64,000 bases of DNA. Source: Sporodiniella umbellata (taxonomy: Eukaryota > Mucoromycota > Mucoromycetes > Mucorales > Rhizopodaceae). Of this stretch, positions 57,457-64,000 are shown in pieces. Location: positions 1-64,000 of the forward strand of contig JAIXMR010000091.1 in NCBI GenBank assembly GCA_025677835.1, written 5' to 3'. Position numbers and translations under genes: made by a program. How positions within the stretch are numbered: position 1 is the stretch's first letter; each line of letters begins with the position of its first letter. The notes beneath the pieces were generated by a model that worked only from the letters and a program-made list of their open reading frames with translations, ran no database searches and was not told where the DNA came from.

Positions 57457-58884
57457 ATGTTGACATACAGGGTGGCAAGACAGGGGTTAAAAACCTGCCG
57501 ACGCTGGGCTTCTTCTTCCACAAAAGATGCACAAAGCAATTTCAACTTCCAAATTCGACCCAAGCTGGATTACGCTTCTCTGTCAGCCAACAAAGACATC
57601 TTTTCTAAAAGTATTTTAAATAGAAAATATGAACATGTGGACATGGAAGAGTTCGCAAAAACATACCAAAAAAGATTGCAAGTCTATAATCGTCTCAAAA
57701 GCCTTAATGCTACTCGAAATACTTTATCTGCTACTATCAACAAGACAAAATCAGTTTCAGAGAAACAAGAGCTAATAAAAGAAGGCAAAATGACAAAGGC
57801 TAATGCAAAACTTGCCGAAGAAGAGCTCAAAGAGATAGAAGATTGCTTGTTAAATACAGGTTTGCTAATACCTAATATGATTCACCCAAACTCTCCCATT
57901 GGACCGGAAAAAAATGCCGTTATTCTCAGAACTGTTGGCACTCCTCGAATGGAAGAAGATCTAAAAGATCATGTTCAAATTGCTGCCAAGCTCAACATAC
58001 TTGATCTTGAGCAAGCAGCCATAACCAGTGGATCTAGTTTTTATTATTTACAAGGAATGGGTGCTTTCCTGGAACTTGCCTTAGTCAATTATGCCATGCA
58101 TAAAGCGGCCTCCAAAGGCTTTTTTGGCGTTTTGACACCAGACATTGTTCGAACTAGCATTGCTTATGGATGCGGGTTTCAACCTCGAGCAAGCGAGCAT
58201 TCTCAGATTTATAACATTCACTCTAAAAGCGACCCTATATGTTTGGCAGGTACAGCTGAGATACCTTTAGCAGGTAAATTTGCGGGAAAAAGTCTTTTAG
58301 AGTCTTCTTTGCCGCAGAGGCTGGTGGGGTTTGGCCACGCATTTCGTACAGAAGACGGCGGCCGAGGCATAGAAACAAAAGGGCTTTATCGGGTTCACCA
58401 GTTTTCCAAAGTGGAATTGTTTGCTGTAACAACACCAGAACAAAGCGAGGAAATGATGGAAGAAATTAGAACTCTTCAAGAAGAAATATTTAGTGAGCTT
58501 GGACTTTGTTTTAGAGTTTTGGATATGCCCACAGAAGAACTAGGGGCAAGCGCTTATCGTAAATACGATATTGAAGCATGGATGCCTGGAAGAAAAAGCT
58601 GGGGAGAGGTAACTAAACAGGGGCCACCTAAATTTCACTAACACTTGTAGATTTCTTCAACTTCAAATTGTACAGATTATCAATCGCGCCGGTTAGGTAT
58701 TCGCTACCGACCTGCACACAGAGAAAACCAACAGGCATTTTGCCACACACTGAATGGAACAGCCATAGCAGTCCCTCGTTTAATTGTTGCTTTACTGGAA
58801 ACTTTTCAACAAAAAAATGAATCAGTATTTATACCAAAAGCGTTAAGAAAGTGGCTCCCAGGAGAACCTGAGTATTTGAAATAA
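57457..58884 (+). CDS. DIA4: Mitochondrial seryl-tRNA synthetase
   Basis: Class II aminoacyl-tRNA synthetase. Exons 57457-58608 and 58651-58884 join in phase to 461 aa. The first 20 residues ([20 protein letters not shown]) are a typical mitochondrial presequence. The tRNA-binding coiled coil follows (about residues 65-130). Catalytic motifs seen are [20 protein letters not shown] (motif 1 region), [36 protein letters not shown] with [10 protein letters not shown] (motif 2), and in exon 2 [19 protein letters not shown] (motif 3). TAEIPL is the serine-specific TXE loop. It lies 188 bp downstream of MAK10 on the same strand behind a T run. Confidence 0.95.
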
Positions 58885-58939
58885 CTTCACAATACAAAAC
58901 TTGTAGAAATAGTAACAATAGTAACATTGACAGTAGTTT

Positions 58940-59316
58940 TTATTTAAAGACATTATTGTCCAAAAAGTTTTTAACTCTTGTTCCAATATCAAACTTAATA
59001 ACTGAATGTGCTGCGTTGGTTATCTGGGTATTCCAGCTTTCTTTTACTACAGACAAAAAAAAATAGTCAACACATTTTTCCTTTTCTCTTGTTTCTTTTT
59101 TTTTTTTTTACCTGAAGGCATCAAGCGATCAGCAACGTATTTTTGGGAATCGGACATGTAGGCTCTTGTGGCAACAGGGGCATTATCGATTTTAGCTTTC
59201 ACCTCGTTTAATTGTTTTTCAATGTGTTCTGGTTCAATCAAGTATGATTCTTTGTATTTATAGGTAATTGCTGTTGCCAAGGCTAAGCTGGCAATCACAG
59301 TAACAGCTCGAGGCAT
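58940..59316 (-). CDS. MICOS subunit of the MIC12/AIM5 type (probable)
   Basis: Exons 59316-59112 and 59046-58940 join in phase to 103 aa. A hydrophobic N-terminal segment (TVIASLALATAITYKY) anchors the protein. Near the C-terminus KESWNTQITNAAHSVIKF resembles the WN-Q-I motif of fungal Mic12/Aim5, a small inner-membrane subunit that helps join the MICOS subcomplexes at cristae junctions. Length and layout fit that family. The assignment is by memory of the motif and needs a profile search. The gene is convergent with the SerRS gene, whose stop is only 55 bp away. Confidence 0.65.
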
Positions 59317-60218
59317 TCTTTCAAGAGACAAAAAATGAGATCAGGGTAACAAAGACAACTTTGAAACTTATGTCGTCAGTACGAAAAATGTAATTCCGCC
59401 AAATTTTCGCTTTGTTATACCTTCTTGCTCCAATTACTTCTTTTTTTTCACTACCAAATACGCTACATACGTCTTCAGTCCAAAGTAATCTTTAAGAAAA
59501 AAAACATAGAAGCTTGGCTTTATAAGATCAAAGCCCTAATAAATATAAATCATTGTGATTGTGATACTATTGAGCACAAAAATAGCAGATACGCTATTTG
59601 AAGCTACATGTAGCCTGTTCCTGTATTTCTACCTCTTGTTTTGTTTTCGAACGACTAGCAATAAAGAGTTCATTACAATTTTTTTTACAAAACTTAGTTA
59701 GAGACAGATCTTGACTTTAATCGGTCAGCGCCGCCGAAATAGCTTGAGAGGTTTGTTTGTTGGGTTAAACTTCTTGAACCAACTCATATCGTCAACTTAA
59801 TCTAAAGTAGTCGTTTGATCTTTAAAGCGTTATCCTGAAAAGCAGATTGAAGATTCATACTAAATCAGCTGCAGGCCAGCCAATATAAACTACAAATCCT
59901 CTATAAACATTTAACCAAAGGTTTATTTTGAGTAAAATATTAGTTAGATATATCTTATCTTTTCAAAAGCTACTGTAAAATTTTACAAGGCAATTGAAAC
60001 TACATTGTATCAGAAAGAAAAGCTAGGTGATATATAATGACTAGCCACTAAATTTTCCTAAAAGAACACCAATTCTGCTTTTTGTAAACACGTTATTTTT
60101 TAAAAAAGTAAAAAACAAGTATAAAACGGACACATTATAGCTCAAGTGGTTATAAAATACGATAGACGAACTAATTTTTTTGTACGCTTTTGAAAAAAAA
60201 AGGTGGAAGATTGCCTCT
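59317..60218. other. Intergenic region
   Basis: About 0.9 kb of AT-rich DNA between the MIC12-like start and the 3' end of the oxidoreductase gene. No gene is seen. Confidence 0.5.
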
Positions 60219-61588
60219 TTATTCTGTTACTTGGACAACAATTTTTCCCATTGATTGGTTGCTTTCGAGGTACTGGTGTGCTTCAATGATGTTTTCCCAT
60301 TGAAAGGTTTTATCGATAAAAATCTTTAGCTTACCATCTTCTTTTGCGAAATGATTTAATACAGCATTTTTGTATATTTCCGTCTTCAAGTGTTCTTGGT
60401 ATTCAACCGTACGGGCGCGGAGGTTTGTTCCAATAATCTAGCAGTAAATTGTACTTTAGTTTTTGGGAAAATAAAATAGAAAAAAAGAACTTACAGATAC
60501 TCTCTTCTGTAGGATAGCAGCAAGATTAACAGCATCTACCATATGACCTGATAAAAACCATTTAGACACCCCCTTTTTTTTTTTTTTTTCTTTGAAAAAA
60601 CTGTTGTTACCACTCATGAAGGCCAAGATTACTATACGTCCGTCCATAGCAATGGTTTGAATATTTTGCTCCCAATAGTTTTTTCCAATCATGTCAATAA
60701 TCAAATCTACACCTTTGCTATCTGTCAATTTCAATACCTGCTAATAGTGAGTATAAAAGCAAGCTCCAGAAGTAGTATACCTCTTTCTCCCATTTTTGTG
60801 TCTTGTAATTTATAGCTTTAGTGGCACCTATACTTTCACAAAACTTGACTTTTTCGTCTGAGCCAACAGTAACAAAAATGTTTTTACTAAACAAAAAATA
60901 GGATGTCAGCTTTTTTTTTATCTGTTTCTAAACTTACGCTCCGGCTTCTTTGGCTAGCTGGATAGCTGCAATACCCACACCTGAAGCTCCTGCGTGAATC
61001 AAAACACTTTCTTGTTTTTGAAGCTTTCCTACTAAGAATAGAATTTGGTAGGCAGTAAACCAAGTTTCAGGAATGGCGGCAGCTTGTTCGAAGGAAAGCT
61101 TCTCAGGTTTTAGCATTGCCAATGACTCTTCAATAACGGCGTATTCTGCGTATGCTCCACCAGGCATTAAACCAAAAACAGGATCGCCTACCTTAAATTC
61201 GGCAACTAGAAAAACGTTTTGTCACTTTGATCGAAAAGATTGGACTACTTACCTTTTTCTCCTATAGCCTCTACAATACCGGAAGCTTCAACACCTAAAA
61301 GCGGGCTTGCTCCGGAAGGTACGGGATACAGGCCATGCCTTTGCAAAATGTCCATGCGATTCAAAGCAAAGTGTTTAACCTTCGACAGATGTTTAGAAAA
61401 CAAGAAGAGTTCTTTTTTTTTATGCGTTTTTTGTTATTACTTTACTTTGACAAGAATTTCAGTGGGTTTAGGCTTGGGAGTTTCATATTCTCCTAAAGTG
61501 AGTTGTAAAGCATCTCCTAAAAGGATGCTTAATAAACCAAAGCCACTGTTTGGACGTTACCTGGAGTTTTTACAATAACAGCACGCAT
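60219..61588 (-). CDS. NADPH:quinone oxidoreductase (TP53I3/PIG3-like, zeta-crystallin MDR family)
   Basis: Eight exons (61588-61561, 61516-61446, 61379-61253, 61205-60938, 60886-60781, 60737-60611, 60547-60495, 60437-60219) join in phase to 332 aa, a standard length. The order is an N-terminal GroES-like domain (NRMDILQRHGLYPVPSGASP, LLGVEASGIVEAIGE, KVGDPVFGLMPGGAYAEYAV) and then a Rossmann fold with ESVLIHAGASGVGIAAIQLA and GVDLIIDMIGKNYWEQNI. The C-terminus (QYLESNQSMGKIVVQVTE) is typical. No zinc-ligand cysteines are seen, which places it with the zinc-free quinone oxidoreductases. NRMDILQRxGxYPxPxG is the PIG3-type signature. Substrate is inferred from the family. Confidence 0.92.
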
Positions 61589-62767
61589 TTTTGTTTGTTT
61601 TCGTCTTTTTTTTTTGAAGAGGTCAAGGGATTATCAATTTTGAGTTTGATAATGGAAAAAAAACCCAACAGTTCTTGCTTTTTAAATAGAATAGCTGAGT
61701 GGAGGCTGCTCTTCCATAGAAAACTTGCTTAATAAGACACTGCTTACAAAGCCAATAAATTCACTTACCGATACAAATGTCATAAAATGGACATATCAAA
61801 AGCTACTTGGAATTCTTAGCTGCTCAAAATGACGAAGCAAAATAATTGAAATAAGCTAGATTTATGTTTTTAAACTCTTTTTTCTTTGAACAGGAGAGCT
61901 AACAATGCAAACTTGTCTCTCTGATGAGTACGAGTGCTAGCGCAAAAACCTAATGATCGGAGAAAACTTTGCATTAAACTTTGTGACTTAGCGATGCTAT
62001 AGTGACAGTGGCTCTGTTCTACAGATTTGCTCATAGGTTAGGGCTGAGATTGGTTTTCACTACAAGTTTCTTTTATAATATTGAACTGAAGCAGATTCAT
62101 TGGTCGATATCAAGGTCAAATAGCTTGTTTTTAGATACGTGTTGATTTAAAGCCATAGGCTTTGACCAATCAATTTGTAAAAGCAATTTTTTACATTAAA
62201 GTTAGCGTACCAATAGTAAATCAAATAAAACACTTTGCTAGTACTAGAGTTTAAGCTGTACATTTTATTGCAATATTGTTTGATTCTATTGTTACTATTT
62301 AACGCCTGTCCAGTATCATAGACTTCCAACTCTGGTAGCTTCTTTGGAATGACAGAGTTTTTGGTATCATTCCCTGTCTTTATAAAGATGATGTTTGTTT
62401 TTTGAATATTCATAAACAAAATACATTCACTTAAAAAGACGTAAAAACTTCAAAGCAACTCAAGACGAAGCAAGATAAGCAAAAGAGGGCTGTAGTTATT
62501 TAGAGTACACTGCTTAATATTTAGCAGTGTCCTCCAAAAAAAAAAGCCATCCTTTAACTTGATGTATTCGGTCGTGAAGAGTAAGCTTCCTTTTTTGTGG
62601 AAAGCTTTTACTAAATAAACCCTAAGATTGTTCGGATCCTTTGTTTCCCCCTTTTTTTTTTGCCTATGAATAATTCTAACACCTCAATAGTATAATTCAA
62701 AAAAAAAAAAAGGTCTTTTTACAGTGAGCAGAACAGTCTATTTGTTACAATATCTACATTAAACGAA
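61589..62767. other. Intergenic region
   Basis: About 1.2 kb between the oxidoreductase start and the FAD1 stop. One minus-strand ORF (62147-62419) has no ATG at its end and no recognisable features. Confidence 0.45.
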
Positions 62768-63734
62768 TCATTTTTGCGATGATCCTGTTCTACCGCACCT
62801 TTCATGCAATACATTTGTCAAATGACAAGCATGCCTGTAGCCACCTTCTATTTTCAAATCGGGGTTTGGGTGTGTGTTTTCCATGCTTCCTAAAGAAGTA
62901 TATCTAAAGCATTATCAGTATTTTTTTAATTAAAAAAAAAACTTGGTATATACAATTTACCCTTGATCATAAAGAGAACAATAGGGTACACCTAGTTGAA
63001 GCAAAAAACCCCATATATCTTTGTAATCCCAATCAATAATAGGTTGAACCCTCATAAACTCTGGCCAGCCTTTATCAGTTTTGTTGAAGTGTGTCAAGTT
63101 TTCTATAGAATAGAGTTTTAAGTCCATGGTACTGGAATTCAGATACTCTCGCACAAAACTTACCAGCATATGGATCTGTTCTTCTAATTCCCACAAAAAT
63201 AGCTTGGGGCTTGTTGTCTAATCTATCCATGTATTGCTGTAAAGCTGCCTTCATTGGACCTGGTATATAAACACAGTCCAGCTTATATCTTCTTCTACAC
63301 ACTTTCACAAAAGCGTCTACATGGGGAAAGGGGTTTGGATAGGTAATAAATACAGTTTTGATTGTTTGGTGCTCATATCCAAGCCGTGACATTGCAGCTG
63401 CAACTAGGTGCAGTAGCACAGTACAGTCTTTTCCTCCATTAAAAGAAAGCGAGATGGCCGATTCTCTAAAATAAACTTTAGCCCACAATCTCTGTGCTAT
63501 AGCTTAGGAGCTATAACTAGTAATTTACCCATATTCCCTATAGGCTTTTTCAATAGTTTCTAGTGCCTCCCTAACATTGCGCCCAAGAGAAGTGGTATCC
63601 GATTCAGCAAGGTTATAAACTGATTGCTCGATGAATTTGAAATCGAAAAGCTCAGTTTGTAAAAAATGGGAATCTATATTTTGATGTGTGCATCCATTGT
63701 TTAGGGACTCAGTCGACAACCCAGAGATTTCCAT
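62768..63734 (-). CDS. FAD1: FAD synthase (FMN adenylyltransferase)
   Basis: PAPS-reductase-fold adenylyltransferase that makes FAD from FMN and ATP in the cytosol. Exons 63734-63529, 63465-63164, 63102-62961 and 62903-62768 join in phase to 261 aa, close to yeast Fad1. Motifs: [18 protein letters not shown] (ATP-binding P-loop-like SFNGGKD), [13 protein letters not shown] (substrate-binding GIRRTDP), [17 protein letters not shown] and, across the last intron, [20 protein letters not shown], then [10 protein letters not shown]. The last acceptor was chosen so that the conserved YTSLG is kept. The single-domain form is the fungal type, without the MoCF domain of animals. Confidence 0.94.
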
Positions 63735-64000
63735 TTGTCTGTATAACGGTAGAAGAGAAGGAAAAAGGCCAATGATGCTTTTAAAAGGCTGATTTTTAAT
63801 TTAGTTAACACTCATGTGAAAGGCCGCAGTAATTTAAGTCTTTTGGTGCAATAAGAGCGTAGATGAAAAAATTAGAAATTGTTAAACCAACTTAGTTTAC
63901 GGTATGCGGGCTTAAAACAACTACTAAATACGAATTTTGGTAGTTTAGCTGCTATTGAGCTTTGGAATTTGAGCATGAGCTTTTTTTTGGTCACCATAAC
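63735..64000. other. 5' flank of FAD1 at the window edge
   Basis: Upstream DNA of FAD1; no other gene is visible before the window ends. Confidence 0.5.

Noticed and set aside
62147..62419. Minus-strand 90-aa ORF between the oxidoreductase and FAD1 genes
   Set aside because: Begins with TTG, AT-rich composition expected by chance, no splice or promoter support.

Overview
The window is nuclear DNA of a fungus. Everything points to the Mucoromycota, most likely Mucorales: short introns (about 45-100 nt, GT-AG) that are often filled with poly(A) or poly(T), AT-rich intergenic DNA full of homopolymers, a FOL1 fusion of the DHNA, HPPK and DHPS domains, and a LEUNIG-type LUFS/WD40 protein beside ordinary fungal genes. 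Species assignment is inference. I saw no tRNA, rRNA, CRISPR array or intact transposon.

Layout. 1-12.5 kb is gene-dense: NAR1 (cut by the left edge) and FOL1 are divergent, followed by a secreted-type cysteine-rich membrane protein, THR1, RPS13, mitochondrial EF-G2 (MEF2/RRF2), SAR1 and a C2H2 zinc-finger gene. 12.6-16 kb holds a local duplication: a decayed second zinc-finger copy, a stretch of about 232 bp that reads as identical in both copies, and a partial plus an inverted fragment of the neighbouring RXT2-like gene. 16-25.5 kb carries the RXT2-like Rpd3L subunit, glycerol kinase, a small spliced hypothetical gene and MED13. 25.5-28.5 kb has no gene I can support. 28.5-30.2 kb is an orphan seven-helix membrane protein. 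30.2-35.4 kb is mostly barren and includes what looks like a decayed gene.

35.4-48.6 kb holds Y14/RBM8A, a steroid 5-alpha-reductase family enzyme, a Ser-rich GPI-type protein, the LEUNIG-like corepressor, a DXD glycosyltransferase and RAT1/XRN2. 48.6-54.8 kb is sparse: an 82-aa spliced membrane protein and a PHO80-type cyclin. 54.8-64 kb holds MAK10/NAA35, mitochondrial seryl-tRNA synthetase, a MIC12-like MICOS subunit, a quinone oxidoreductase and FAD synthase.

The genes are single eukaryotic transcription units, not operons. Several themes recur: transcriptional control (MED13, RXT2-like, LEUNIG-like, zinc finger), RNA metabolism (RAT1, Y14), and mitochondrial or cofactor biology (NAR1, MEF2, SerRS, MIC12-like, FAD1, FOL1). 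Exon joins were read by hand from GT/AG signals and checked for phase. Nearly all close perfectly; the exceptions (MED13 last junction, 5' ends of RXT2-like and of the 20.0-20.4 kb gene, a GC-AG intron in RAT1) are stated.
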